A DNA stretch of 64,000 nucleotides from Ilyobacter_A sp963675185 (GTDB lineage: Bacteria > Fusobacteriota > Fusobacteriia > Fusobacteriales > Fusobacteriaceae): NCBI GenBank assembly GCA_963675185.2, contig CAXXOH010000003.1:1054001-1118000 (forward strand), in the 5' to 3' direction. Every line of letters starts with the position of its first letter. Position 1 is the first letter of the stretch. This document shows positions 25,811-35,267 of the stretch, one piece after another. Position numbers and translations under genes: made by a program. Below the pieces are notes generated by a model. The model was not told the origin of the DNA. It saw only the letters and a program-made list of their open reading frames with translations, and did not search any database.

Positions 25811-26656
25811 TTAATCCTGAAGGTACTTGCTTTTAAGCTCCTCTACCCAAGAATTATACTCACTTACTTTTTTATTTGAAAGCAATTTTTGTTCAATTTC
25901 GCCTTTTACATCCTCAAAAGACAACTTTTCCTCTTCCTGTTTGTCCTCAATATAAATTATATGAAAGCCGAATACAGTCTCAACTATCTCAGGATAAACC
26001 TCTCCTTTTTTCCCACTAAACGCTGCTTTTGAAAATTCTGGTATCATCTGCTCCATAGTAAACCATCCAAGCTTGCCTCCATTTTTTGCACTAGGTCCCT
26101 CTGAACTTTGTTTTGCCAATTCGTTGAAATTTTGCGGGGTAGCCTTTTTTAAGATTTCTATAGCACGTTGTTTTGCATTATCTTTTTCTTCCTCCGTCAT
26201 CTCTTCACTGGTTCTTATCAGTATATGGGATGCCCTCACACTTTCCGGAAACACATACTCGCTGCTGTGTTCCTCATAGTATTCTTTCATTTCATCTTCG
26301 CTCACAGATACCCTGTCTAATATCTTCTCATTAACCAAAAAACTTACTAAAAGCCTTTCTTTCATTCTGTCTAACTGACTCCTGTACTCTTCGTCCTTGT
26401 CTACCCCTTCTTTCAAAGCCTCCTGTTTAAGGATTTTTTGAACAATCAATTCCTCTAATATCTTTTTCTCACCATCTTCTCCAGAGTAATATGCTTTGTA
26501 TTCTTCAGGTAGTTCCTCCATTTCACGCCTTATCTCTTCCTGGCTTATCTTTTCTTTACCTACAACTTTTACCACGTTTTCTTCTTTCTTCAGGTCTCTG
26601 GCGCATGCGGATGTAATCAGTGCTGCTAAAATGACAATCAAGCTAATTTTTTTCAT
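25811..26656 (-). CDS. parvulin-type peptidyl-prolyl isomerase lipoprotein (PrsA/SurA-like)
   Basis: A 281-residue envelope foldase. Residues 1-18 form a lipoprotein signal (MKKISLIVILAALITSAC) with lipobox cysteine C18. The N-terminal helical chaperone part precedes a PpiC domain: VRASHILIRTSEEMTEEE, LAKQSSEGPSAKNGGKLGWF and FGFHIIYIEDKQ. It probably assists folding of exported or outer-membrane proteins. Its start overlaps the end of mfd by 14 bases, suggesting translational coupling. Homologues of this type also sit between mfd and mazG in related gene clusters. Confidence 0.88.
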   Translation of the reverse strand: MKKISLIVILAALITSACARDLKKEENVVKVVGKEKISQEEIRREMEELPEEYKAYYSGEDGEKKILEELIVQKILKQEALKEGVDKDEEYRSQLDRMKERLLVSFLVNEKILDRVSVSEDEMKEYYEEHSSEYVFPESVRASHILIRTSEEMTEEEKDNAKQRAIEILKKATPQNFNELAKQSSEGPSAKNGGKLGWFTMEQMIPEFSKAAFSGKKGEVYPEIVETVFGFHIIYIEDKQEEEKLSFEDVKGEIEQKLLSNKKVSEYNSWVEELKSKYLQD

Positions 26657-29639
26657 TCACTCTCTCCTTTGTGTAAAAAAATAGGAACTCTTTTATGTCC
26701 ATGGACAGTAATAATGCATCTTCATTTTGCAGATATCTGGCATCACCACTGTTTATAAGATAGGTTATTCTATCAAAATCCACCTTCTCCTTGCTTATCT
26801 TTACTAGATATCCATCGTCAATTTCTTTTATCTTTTCTATCCCTCCTTGTCTAGACAATATCTTTATCTCGAGATATTCAAAAAGCTTTGAAACTTCTAA
26901 AGGATATTTACCAAACCTGTCCCTTATTTCATCTTTTAATGAACTTAGCTCCTCTAAGCTTTCGACTAGCAGTAATTTTTTATAGATAGATATTTTTTCA
27001 TGTTCCTCTATGTAATTATTAGGGATATAACCTGTTGTATTAATGTCTATATACACGTCACCGAGATCATGCTCCTCGTTTTTAAGTTTTTTAATCTCCT
27101 CATCCAGCATCTTTAGGTATAGATCATATCCAAAAGTTTCTATGGCTCCGTGCTGTTTTTCCCCAAGTATTTCCCCTGCACCCCTTATCTTCATATCCTC
27201 TAAAGATAGCTGAAATCCTGCTCCAAGATCACCAAGAGTTTCAAGGGTTCCCTTTTTCATCTCGCCCTTTTTGCTTGCCTTCCTGCTTTGGGGTAGTATG
27301 AGATAGCAATATGCCTTTCTGCTTCCCCTTCCAACTCTTCCCCTCAGCTGATACACCTGTGACAACCCAAGTTTGTCAAAATCCTCTATAAGGATTGTAT
27401 TGGCGTTTTCTATATCTATCCCATTTTCTATAATTGTTGTGCTCAACAATACGTCGGATTCACGATTTTCAAATTCTCTTATTCTCTTTTTTATCTCCAA
27501 TGACGGCATCTGGCCGTGCACCTGGGTTACTTTTACATATTTTGGCAGATATTTTTCGAGGTCTCTTAATTTTTGGTTCATCCTTTTCACTGAGTTAAAT
27601 AAATAAAATACCTGCCCCTCGCGTGAAATCTCATTTAGTATGGCAGACTTTATATCCTCTTTATCGCTTGATATAAAACGAGTCTCTATGGGTAACCTGT
27701 TGCTTGGCGGTGTCTGTATTATGGATATATCCCTTATTCCAAGCAATGCCAAATTTAAGGTCCTTGGGATTGGGGTAGCTGTAAGGGTTAGTATATCTAC
27801 TCCAGATTTCATTTTTTTCAGTTTTTCTTTTGCCTTAACACCAAATTTTTGTTCTTCGTCTATCACTAAAAGACCCAGGTCATTAAACTGTATATCCTCA
27901 GACAGTATTCTGTGTGTCCCTATTACCAAGTCAATCGAACCTACTGATAATTTTTTAGATACCTCTTTTTGCTCCTTTTGGGACTTTAGCCTAGAAAGCA
28001 GTTCAATCTCTATGGGGAAATTTTTAAACCTCTCCACAAATCTTTCATAGTGCTGGTTTGCCAGTACAGTGGTAGGGGCTAATATAGCCACCTGTTTACC
28101 GTCCATTACCGCCTTAAAGCTGGCCCTCATGGCCACCTCTGTTTTGCCGTACCCAACATCTCCGCAGACTATCCTATCCATTACCTTATTTGACTCCATG
28201 TCTCCCTTGACATCCATAATAGCTGATGCCTGATCTTTTGTCTCGTCATATGGAAATCCTTCTTCGAACTCCTCTTGCCACACTGTGTCCTTGGAGAATT
28301 TAAATCCGTGTGCAGAATTCCTCTTTGCTTGAATTTCTAAAAGCTCTTTTGCAAACTCCATTATATCTTTTCTAAGCCTGTCACGCTTTTTCATGAATCC
28401 TTTTCTTCCAAGCTTATATATTTCAGGCACGTTTCCAGGCTCATGAATATATTTTTCCAGCTTCGAAAGACCATCCACCGGCACGTATAGCTTGTCTTCA
28501 TCGGCATATTTTATAGCCACATAGTCTTTTTCATCTATTACCTCTATACCCAAAAATATACCTACACCGTGTTGCTCGTGGATTATATAGTCCCCTCTTC
28601 TTATCTGGTTTATATTGGTAAACTTTACGCCGTCTCTCCTCTTCTCGGCCCTTTTTACCCTTATTCCTTTTAGCTCCCTATCTGTTAATACCAGATTTTC
28701 CCCATACATGAATCCCTCATAATGCGGATCTTTCACTATCTTTAATGGATATCCAGAAAATATTTCTCCATATCTTTTACTCTCTTCGGTGAGTATACTT
28801 ATATTCTTTTCTTTTGATAATTTTTTTATCAGCTCATAGTCCTTGTACTGTTCTATCTCATCATTTGAAAATCTTACTGTATCAATAACAGTAGCCTTCT
28901 CATAAATTTTTTCATAGTATTTTCTATAGTAGTCCTCATTATCTCGGTTCCTCAATATATGTTCTTCCAATTTATACTCTAGCAGTTCCCTATTTTCTAT
29001 ATATATGTCAAGATTTTTCATACCTAATTTTGATAGTAACGTCAGTATATCGTACCTGTTGATGCCACCAAGGTTTGAAAATACCTCAACCCTTTCAACT
29101 GAGGAAATGGACCTCTGGGTTGATGTCTCAAAATATCTCAAATTCTCTAAAAGTTCACCAAAAAATTCTAGTCTTATTGGATGCTCAAGATTAGGAGGAA
29201 ATATATCAAGTATATCTCCCCTCATGCTATACTGACCTATTTCTTCTATGAGATAGCTCTTTTGGAAATTGTTTTTTTCCAAAAACTCCAATACCCCCGC
29301 CAGGTTGTACTGGTCATCTTTTTTGAACTCCAGGTAATCTGCTTCCAAGAAATATTCTTCAAATAAACTCTGCAAGCTGAAGAGCAGTATAAAGTTTTCA
29401 CCACCTTGAAGCACGTCCAAAAGCTCGAAGTTTTTATTCCTAAACTCCTCCGGACTGTAGTTGAAGTTTTCAAGCTTAACTATAGGTAGGTCTGAAAAAT
29501 CCTTTAGCGCAAAATAGTAGTCCTCTATATTTTTATTTGAGGAGCAAACGTACATCTGCTTTTTATTATTGTTCATAAGAAAAAATGGTACTGCTCCCCT
29601 ATAGAGTTCGCCATCTTTGAGCTGAAAATCTGAAAACAT
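26643..29639 (-). CDS. mfd: transcription-repair coupling factor
   Basis: ATP-dependent translocase that removes RNA polymerase stalled at DNA lesions and recruits UvrA. The 998-residue protein is shorter than the usual about 1150, with a reduced N-terminal UvrB-like part (QYSMRGDILDIFPPN is kept). The RNA polymerase-interacting domain has GDYIIHEQHGVGIFLGIE; the helicase has MDRIVCGDVGYGKTEVAMR (Walker A), VIDEEQKFGV (Walker B), TLTATPIPRTLNLAL and QLRGRVGRGSRKAYCYL. The C-terminal TRCF domain follows. Starts at ATG 29639 after AAAAGGAGAAAAA. A 1-kb non-coding stretch lies upstream. Confidence 0.95.
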   Translation of the reverse strand: MFSDFQLKDGELYRGAVPFFLMNNNKKQMYVCSSNKNIEDYYFALKDFSDLPIVKLENFNYSPEEFRNKNFELLDVLQGGENFILLFSLQSLFEEYFLEADYLEFKKDDQYNLAGVLEFLEKNNFQKSYLIEEIGQYSMRGDILDIFPPNLEHPIRLEFFGELLENLRYFETSTQRSISSVERVEVFSNLGGINRYDILTLLSKLGMKNLDIYIENRELLEYKLEEHILRNRDNEDYYRKYYEKIYEKATVIDTVRFSNDEIEQYKDYELIKKLSKEKNISILTEESKRYGEIFSGYPLKIVKDPHYEGFMYGENLVLTDRELKGIRVKRAEKRRDGVKFTNINQIRRGDYIIHEQHGVGIFLGIEVIDEKDYVAIKYADEDKLYVPVDGLSKLEKYIHEPGNVPEIYKLGRKGFMKKRDRLRKDIMEFAKELLEIQAKRNSAHGFKFSKDTVWQEEFEEGFPYDETKDQASAIMDVKGDMESNKVMDRIVCGDVGYGKTEVAMRASFKAVMDGKQVAILAPTTVLANQHYERFVERFKNFPIEIELLSRLKSQKEQKEVSKKLSVGSIDLVIGTHRILSEDIQFNDLGLLVIDEEQKFGVKAKEKLKKMKSGVDILTLTATPIPRTLNLALLGIRDISIIQTPPSNRLPIETRFISSDKEDIKSAILNEISREGQVFYLFNSVKRMNQKLRDLEKYLPKYVKVTQVHGQMPSLEIKKRIREFENRESDVLLSTTIIENGIDIENANTILIEDFDKLGLSQVYQLRGRVGRGSRKAYCYLILPQSRKASKKGEMKKGTLETLGDLGAGFQLSLEDMKIRGAGEILGEKQHGAIETFGYDLYLKMLDEEIKKLKNEEHDLGDVYIDINTTGYIPNNYIEEHEKISIYKKLLLVESLEELSSLKDEIRDRFGKYPLEVSKLFEYLEIKILSRQGGIEKIKEIDDGYLVKISKEKVDFDRITYLINSGDARYLQNEDALLLSMDIKEFLFFYTKERVNEKN

Positions 29640-29713
29640 TTTTTTCTCCTTTTATATAAAATAACGCAAATTAATTATACTTTATTTTCAAGCAAGATTC
29701 AAATACTCATATT

Positions 29714-29733
29714 ATATGTATATGGTCAATAAT
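29714..29733 (-). repeat. outlying iteron-like copy
   Basis: ATATGTATATGGTCAATAAT, a reverse-orientation match to the iteron. Confidence 0.65.
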
Positions 29734-29854
29734 AAAAAAGTTAGACTCAATCTAAAATCTAACTTTTTATATGAGCTGACTTTAAAAAATTAACGGCTCC
29801 ATTTATCTTATTTCAACTCTGAATGCATCTTCTTCTAAGATCTTTTATCTATAC

Positions 29855-29874
29855 ATGTTCTTATTGACAATAAT
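29855..29874 (-). repeat. outlying degenerate iteron-like copy
   Basis: ATGTTCTTATTGACAATAAT matches the iteron reverse complement at 15 of 20 positions. Confidence 0.45.
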
Positions 29875-29949
29875 AATTCCTATACTGATTTAAGAATTTT
29901 TTAAATGATTTGCCTGCATAAAATTTGTTGTGAAGTTTAAGGAAATTAT

Positions 29950-30275
29950 TTAATTGATTTAAAGTCATAGAGATAAAAAACATTTGTTTTAGTCACGAAT
30001 CACACAAATGAACACGAATAAAAAATCAAATAAAATGATAATAGCTGCACGGAGTAAAATAAAGAGTTTCACAGAGCAACAAAAAAGCGTTTATGCACAA
30101 GAGGGGCTTACTTAAATCTTTTGAATAATTCGTGTAATCTGTTAAGATTCGTGACAAAAATTATTTTTAATATGTTTTCTCTGTACAACTCATCTTTTAA
30201 AATCTCTGTGAAACTTTGTGACCGAAAAAGATTTTATAGATAAATTCAGTAATTCGTACAGATCATATAGCAATT
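29950..30275. repeat. dispersed ~330-bp repeat, copy A
   Basis: From TTGATTTAAAGTCATAGAGA to about TTCGTACAGATCATATAGCA. It shares the ordered words TTTTAGTCACGAATC, AATAAAGAGTTTC, CAGAGCAACA, ATTCGTGTAATCTGT, GACAAAAATTATTTTTAA and CTCTGTGAAACTTTGTG with copy B at 60117-60440. No coding capacity. Confidence 0.7.
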
Positions 30276-30310
30276 TTAACCAACTAATAAAAACTATAAA
30301 CACATATTTT

Positions 30311-30330
30311 ATTAATGATGATGTACACAT
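30311..30330 (+). repeat. outlying iteron copy
   Basis: ATTAATGATGATGTACACAT, a near-perfect copy of the second iteron variant. Confidence 0.75.
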
Positions 30331-30490
30331 CTAACTCTTATTTTATTTGATTTATCCACTTTTATACGTTCGAAATTCTCTTATATTCCTGAATCAACAT
30401 TATAAAATCCAGTTTAAAATTATACTCACTTCTGTTAATAAAATTGAATTCTACTACGATATCTATGTTTCAAAAAGTTTTCAATAAAAT

Positions 30491-30510
30491 ATTCCTATCT
30501 AGGTACACAT
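30491..30510 (+). repeat. outlying degenerate iteron-like copy
   Basis: ATTCCTATCTAGGTACACAT; the 3' half (GTACACAT) is kept. Confidence 0.5.
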
Positions 30511-30601
30511 ATAAAAGAGGTTTTTCTCTGCATAGCTTTTCATTTTTATGAATTTTTATAAATTCCAAAAATCTAGTGTGAGAATATATAAGACCTGGTT
30601 T

Positions 30602-30621
30602 ATTTTTGTCCGTATACACAT
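30602..30621 (+). repeat. outlying iteron copy
   Basis: ATTTTTGTCCGTATACACAT, one base from the consensus, just beyond the mnmG terminator. Confidence 0.8.
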
Positions 30622-30636
30622 TTTTAGCCTAAATTT

Positions 30637-30658
30637 AAAAGGACCTTTCGGTCCTTTT
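30637..30658 (-). terminator. terminator overlapping the mnmG stop codon
   Basis: AAAAGGACC / GGTCCTTTT stem with a 4-nt TTTC/GAAA loop; on the minus strand T-rich sequence follows. Confidence 0.8.
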
Positions 30659-32513
30659 ACTTGTTTAGTTGAGCTATTAAAAGAGCTATATCGTTTCCTG
30701 TAACTCCTGATATTCTGCTTGCTTCGCCTATAGACATCGGCCTTACATTGAATAGTCCGTCCTTTGCTATATTTGACAGGCCTCTAACTGTGTCGTAGTC
30801 GAAATTTTCTGGTATTTTTAGGCTCTCTAACTTTTTAAATTTTTCTATCTGAGCTTTTTCCCTATCTATAAATACCTCATATTTTATCTCTATCTCTACC
30901 TGTTGCTTCACTAAATCAGGGTACGGCTTTATCCCACAAAAATACCTGAGGTCATCATAAGTTACACCTTTTCTCTGAAGTAGCTCGTTCGCCCTTATGG
31001 GTTTTTTCAAAGGCTCAAATCCCATACCTTCCAGCATCAAGTTTACCTCTTCGTCAGGCCTGATTACTTCCTCTTTTAGCCTATATATTTCATGCTCTAT
31101 TGTATTCTTTATTTTTTTTAGGCATTCTAGCCTTTCCTTTGAAACTATCCCTATTTCTTCAGCCTTTTCCAGCAGCCTTAAAAAAGCGTTATCCTGTCTA
31201 AGGGTCAATCTATACTCCGCTCTAGAAGGCAGTACCCTGTATGGTTCAGGCGTTTTTTTATGTATGAGGTCGTCAACTAAAACTCCAAGATAGGCTTCAC
31301 TTCTGTCTACTATAATCGGTTCCATACACATTAATTTTCTAGCTGCATTCACCCCAGCAAGAAAACCTTGTGCAGCTGCTTCTTCATATCCTGATGTACC
31401 ATTTATCTGCCCTGCAAAATAAAGATTTTTCAGTTTTTTACTTTCTAAGCTTGGAAAAAGCTGATACGCAGGCGCATAATCGTACTCTACGGCGTACCCA
31501 TATCTCATTATCTTCGCATCCTCTAATCCTGCTATAGTCCTCATCATCTTTTCTTGAGCAAAAGGTGGCATGGCTGTTGTTAATCCGTTTACATAAAGCT
31601 CATTGCTCTCAATACTCTCCTGCTCCAAAAAAATCTGGTGATCTGTCTTTTCTGGGAAATTCAGGACCTTTCTATCCAATGAAGGGCAGTGTCTAGGTCC
31701 ATGTGTTTCTATTATTCCGGTAACTATCGGCGAGTACTTGAGTAGTTCTTTTGCTACTTCAACTGTATTTGGAGTTGTAAAAGTAAGCCAAGTCGGAAAA
31801 TTTTTATTTTTGTTCTTATGGGTAAACATAGAGAAGTATTTCGGATTATCCAAACCTTTCAATTCCTGCATTTTTGAGAAATCTACGGTTCTCTTGTCCA
31901 CCCTTGGAGGGGTTGCTGTTTGGTATCTTTCAAGCTCTATTCCGTTCTCTAGAAGGCTTTCTGAAAGTTTTTCCGAGGACATCTCTCCCTGTCTGCCTGC
32001 TTCGTATTTTACATCTCCTATGACTACCCTTCCCTTCAGAAATGTTCCGGTTGCCAGCACAACAGCTTTTGCGCTGTATTCTATCCCCATTGATGACCTT
32101 ACTCCTACTACACTTTGCCCATTTACAATCAGTTCGTCAACAGTTTCTTGTATTAAATCTAGGTTATCCGTATTCTCAAGTATCTCCTTCATCTTGACCC
32201 TGTACCAATACTTGTCCGCCTGTCCTCTTGTAACCCTTGCAGCTATGCCTTTAGTTTCATTTAACGTCTTAAGCTGAAGGTTGTATTTGTCTGTATGCCT
32301 GCCTATCTCTCCACCCAATATATCCACCTCGGTTACAAGATGGCTCTTACCAGGTCCGCCTATAGCAGGGTTACAGCTCATCATTGCCACGTTGTCCAGA
32401 TAAATGGTAAACATTGCAGTTTTCATACCAAGCCTTGCTGATGCAAGTGCCGCCTCGCAGCCAGCATGCCCTGCACCGACAACTATAACATCAAAATTTT
32501 TGTTTCTCTCCAT
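30657..32513 (-). CDS. mnmG: tRNA uridine 5-carboxymethylaminomethyl modification enzyme
   Basis: FAD-dependent partner of MnmE that installs the cmnm5 group on U34 of some tRNAs. 618 residues; the N-terminus FDVIVVGAGHAGCEAALASARLG is the FAD motif, and MSCNPAIGGPGKSHLVTEVD, TATPPRVDKRTVDFS and GQINGTSGYEEAAAQGFLAG are family signatures. The ATG at 32513 is chosen since TTAGGAGAG precedes it; an in-frame ATG at 32564 would translate an iteron. It lies beside mnmE, separated by a terminator and one iteron, and is the classical neighbour of bacterial origins. Confidence 0.95.
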   Translation of the reverse strand: MERNKNFDVIVVGAGHAGCEAALASARLGMKTAMFTIYLDNVAMMSCNPAIGGPGKSHLVTEVDILGGEIGRHTDKYNLQLKTLNETKGIAARVTRGQADKYWYRVKMKEILENTDNLDLIQETVDELIVNGQSVVGVRSSMGIEYSAKAVVLATGTFLKGRVVIGDVKYEAGRQGEMSSEKLSESLLENGIELERYQTATPPRVDKRTVDFSKMQELKGLDNPKYFSMFTHKNKNKNFPTWLTFTTPNTVEVAKELLKYSPIVTGIIETHGPRHCPSLDRKVLNFPEKTDHQIFLEQESIESNELYVNGLTTAMPPFAQEKMMRTIAGLEDAKIMRYGYAVEYDYAPAYQLFPSLESKKLKNLYFAGQINGTSGYEEAAAQGFLAGVNAARKLMCMEPIIVDRSEAYLGVLVDDLIHKKTPEPYRVLPSRAEYRLTLRQDNAFLRLLEKAEEIGIVSKERLECLKKIKNTIEHEIYRLKEEVIRPDEEVNLMLEGMGFEPLKKPIRANELLQRKGVTYDDLRYFCGIKPYPDLVKQQVEIEIKYEVFIDREKAQIEKFKKLESLKIPENFDYDTVRGLSNIAKDGLFNVRPMSIGEASRISGVTGNDIALLIAQLNK

Positions 32514-32537
32514 AGCAAACTCTCCTAAAAAGATTTT

Positions 32538-32557
32538 ATTATTGTCTATATACACAT
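32538..32557 (+). repeat. outlying iteron copy (mnmE-mnmG gap)
   Basis: ATTATTGTCTATATACACAT, two changes from consensus, between the mnmE terminator and the mnmG ribosome site, so it could also affect mnmG expression. Confidence 0.8.
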
Positions 32558-32572
32558 TAAACATATTAAAAA

Positions 32573-32590
32573 CCGCAGATTACTCTGCGG
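32573..32590 (-). terminator. terminator after mnmE
   Basis: CCGCAG / CTGCGG stem with a 6-nt loop, followed by TTTTTAAT on the minus strand. Confidence 0.8.
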
Positions 32591-32600
32591 CATCTTTAAA

Positions 32601-33971
32601 TTATTTACCAACACAAAAATTGCTAAATATATGATCCAACAAGTCTTCAGATGATATCTCGCCTGTAACCTCTGAAAGTGAATCCATTGCCTCTTTTAGG
32701 TCTACAGCTATCAAGTCCATCGGAAGGCCTATTTCCAAAGTTTCAAATATATTATCAATGCTGTCCTTTGTTTTTTCAAGAGCAGTCTTATGTCTTACAT
32801 TTGTTATTACTAAATTCTGTGAACTGTCCTCTACCTGTCCACTGACAATAAAGCTGTATATCATGTCTTCCATATTCTGGATTCCTATGTTTTCTCTTGC
32901 TGATATCCCTATCCAGGTGTCTATTTCAGGCAGCTTTGATATGTCAGCCACCCTTTTAAGGTCCGATTTATTCAGGATACCTATTATATTTTTCCCTTTT
33001 ATCTCGTTGTAAATACTGAGGTCATCCTCTTGGATTTCTTCCGAGCCATCTACAACAAAAAGTATTAGGTCAGCTTTCTTTATCTGCTGTATAGATCTCT
33101 CAACACCTATATTTTCTACTATATCATCTGTTTTTCTTATACCTGCTGTATCCACTAATACAAGAGGTATGCCGTTTATATTTATGACTTCCTCTATTAC
33201 ATCCCTGGTTGTACCAGCTATATGCGTTACTATGGCCCTCTCTTCTCTTAAAAGCGAGTTTAACAGGCTAGATTTTCCAACGTTAGGTTTCCCCAGTATA
33301 GCTGTTTTCACACCCTCTTTTATCATCTTACCTTTATCATAAGATGCAATCAATTCGTTTGCAGACCTATAAACTTCTTTGAGATTATCTACCAAATTTT
33401 CTGGAAGGGGATCATCTATTCCTTCTTCAGGATAATCTAGGACTACATTTACATGTGCTGCAACGTCAAGTAATAAGCCCTTAAATCTTTTGATTTGCTC
33501 CCTAAGGTCTCCCCTAAGCTGGTCCAAGGATATTGATATCCCTTTTTCAGTCTTTGAGTGTATGATATCCATAACTGCTTCTGCCTGGGTAAGGTCTATT
33601 CTACCATTTATAAAAGCGCGTCTAGTAAACTCCCCTTGCTCAGCATACCTAGCCCCATTTCTCAAAACCAATTCCAATACTTTTTCTGTTATAAGGTAGC
33701 CACCATGGCAATTTATTTCAACTATATCCTCTTTGGTATATGTTTTAGGACCCTTCATAATATTAACCAAAACTTCATCAACTATACTTCCAAACTCATC
33801 AAAAAGGTTTCCGTAGTTTACGGAAAAATTTTTTAGTTCATCTATCTCCTTGCCGCTGGCAGGTTTAAAAATTTTTGAGAGTATTAAAAGAGCTTCGTCT
33901 CCTGAAATTCTAACTATACCAATCCCGCCTTCTCCCCTAGGAGTAGAAATGGCCGCAATAGTGTCAAACAT
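32601..33971 (-). CDS. mnmE: tRNA modification GTPase
   Basis: GTPase that works with MnmG on U34 of tRNA. 456 residues: N-terminal formyl-THF-binding domain (TIAAISTPRGEGGIGIVRISG), helical domain, and an inserted G domain with GKPNVGKSSLLNSLL (G1), IAGTTRDVIEE (G2), DTAGIRKTDDIVE (G3) and NKSD (G4). The protein ends in CVGK, the conserved C-terminal cysteine motif. The start follows jag by six bases. Confidence 0.96.
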   Translation of the reverse strand: MFDTIAAISTPRGEGGIGIVRISGDEALLILSKIFKPASGKEIDELKNFSVNYGNLFDEFGSIVDEVLVNIMKGPKTYTKEDIVEINCHGGYLITEKVLELVLRNGARYAEQGEFTRRAFINGRIDLTQAEAVMDIIHSKTEKGISISLDQLRGDLREQIKRFKGLLLDVAAHVNVVLDYPEEGIDDPLPENLVDNLKEVYRSANELIASYDKGKMIKEGVKTAILGKPNVGKSSLLNSLLREERAIVTHIAGTTRDVIEEVININGIPLVLVDTAGIRKTDDIVENIGVERSIQQIKKADLILFVVDGSEEIQEDDLSIYNEIKGKNIIGILNKSDLKRVADISKLPEIDTWIGISARENIGIQNMEDMIYSFIVSGQVEDSSQNLVITNVRHKTALEKTKDSIDNIFETLEIGLPMDLIAVDLKEAMDSLSEVTGEISSEDLLDHIFSNFCVGK

Positions 33972-33977
33972 CTTTAT

Positions 33978-34598
33978 CTACCTTACCTTCTTTTTTATGA
34001 CTATATATCTTTTCGGATCCTTGCCTTCACTATAGGTATCAAGTTCCTCATATTTACTTACAATCTCATGTATTATCTTTCTCTCTCTAGGTGGCATAGC
34101 ATTTAATTTAACAGTTTTATTTGTTTTTATTACTCTCTCTGCCATTTTTCTAGCAAGATCTCTTAAGGTGTTAGCCCTTTTTTCTTTAAATCCTTCTACG
34201 TCAACTTCTACTTTGCATCCCTTTACAAGACTGTTTAATAAGTACTCAAAACTATTTAGCGTTTTCCCTTTTTTTCCTATTATAATACCATTGTCTGGTC
34301 CATATAGGTTTATTGATACAAAGTATTCATTTGCTTTTACAACCTCTACATCTAAATCAAGGTTCATCATATCTAAAAGCTCTTTTGCTAACTCTATTAC
34401 CCTTTTTTCAGTTTTATTTTCTTCAAAGTAAGTTACTTCGTACAAATTTTTTGTGCTAAAAAGACCTAGTATTGATTTCCCTGGAACCAATATTTGCGCC
34501 TCAAATTTATACCCCTCTTCAGGCAAAGATTTTTGAGTTTTTAATATATCAATAGCTTCTTTTTCACTTTTTGCTTTAATTTGAACAACTTCCTTCAT
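33978..34598 (-). CDS. jag: Jag/KhpB-type KH-R3H RNA-binding protein
   Basis: A 206-residue RNA-binding protein. Jag_N domain at residues 1-50, KH domain with NGIIIGKKGKTLNSFEYLLN near 110, and R3H domain near 150-206 (RTLRDLARKMAERV, MPPRERKIIHEIV). In other bacteria it acts with KhpA in post-transcriptional control of envelope growth. Its ATG overlaps the yidC stop by one base (TAATG), so the two are translationally coupled. Confidence 0.93.
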   Translation of the reverse strand: MKEVVQIKAKSEKEAIDILKTQKSLPEEGYKFEAQILVPGKSILGLFSTKNLYEVTYFEENKTEKRVIELAKELLDMMNLDLDVEVVKANEYFVSINLYGPDNGIIIGKKGKTLNSFEYLLNSLVKGCKVEVDVEGFKEKRANTLRDLARKMAERVIKTNKTVKLNAMPPRERKIIHEIVSKYEELDTYSEGKDPKRYIVIKKKVR

Positions 34599-35242
34599 TA
34601 TGCTTTTTCCCCCTTACTCATAATGAAATACTGTTGGATTACACCAATTAAACTTGACGTTAACCAATAAATTTGAAGTCCTGAAGGCATTTTATAAGAA
34701 ATCATAACCATCATTATAGGAAACGTGTACATCATAACTTTTGCTTGCTGTCCACCTGCACCTGTTCCGCTCATAAGTTTTTGCTGTGCATAAGCTACCG
34801 CACCATTTAAAACAGGAAGTATAAATCTAGGATCTGGCGTATTCAAAGCTAGACCCAAGAAAGTGGCATCAATAGGAATTACTCCGCCTTCAGCAGGGGT
34901 TTTTCTTAATGCTGCAAAAAGACCCCATAATACAGGAAGCTGAACTAAAATAGGTAGACATCCGCTTAACGGGTTTACTTTATGTTGTTGATAAAGCTCC
35001 ATTGTTTTTTGGTTTAATACTTGTGGGTCGTTTCCATATTTTTCTTTTATTTTTTCTATTTCAGGCTGAATTTTTTTCATCGACTTCATCGACTTATCCT
35101 GCTTAAGGGTTAATGGTAGAAGAATTAATTTTATGAGTACAGTTACTCCAATAATGGCCAAACCATAATTCCCTAAAACTTCATACAAAAATTTAATTGC
35201 CTGTTCCAATAAGTTAGCAATTGGTGCTATAAGATTTCCCAC
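34598..35242 (-). CDS. yidC: membrane protein insertase YidC, short Oxa1 type
   Basis: Inserts proteins into the inner membrane with or without Sec. Only 214 residues: there is no large periplasmic domain as in proteobacterial YidC, and no lipoprotein signal. The core is clear: NYGLAIIGVTVLIKLILLPLTLKQ, the KKIQPEIEKIKEKYGNDPQ helical hairpin, NPLSGCLPILVQLPVLWGLF, and the late MPSGLQIYWLTSSLIGVIQQY. About five membrane segments. Short YidC in a diderm fits Fusobacteriota. It lies between yidD and jag in the conserved origin cluster. Confidence 0.94.
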   Translation of the reverse strand: MGNLIAPIANLLEQAIKFLYEVLGNYGLAIIGVTVLIKLILLPLTLKQDKSMKSMKKIQPEIEKIKEKYGNDPQVLNQKTMELYQQHKVNPLSGCLPILVQLPVLWGLFAALRKTPAEGGVIPIDATFLGLALNTPDPRFILPVLNGAVAYAQQKLMSGTGAGGQQAKVMMYTFPIMMVMISYKMPSGLQIYWLTSSLIGVIQQYFIMSKGEKA

Positions 35243-35267
35243 AATTTTCCTCCTTGAGATTTATATT

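Larger units (their letters stand above)
29640..30636. other. 1-kb non-coding region between mfd and mnmG with iteron-like repeats
   Basis: No gene is supported here. It holds five iteron-like 20-mers (29714, 29855, 30311, 30491, 30602), one member of a dispersed ~330-bp repeat family (about 29950-30275), and TTATCCACT at about 30354, one mismatch from a DnaA box. The region is very AT-rich. It may belong to the wider origin zone. Confidence 0.6.

Noticed and set aside
26696..26716. Iteron-like TCCATGGACAGTAATAAT inside the end of mfd
   Set aside because: It is within conserved coding sequence and contains an extra base relative to the iteron; treated as chance.
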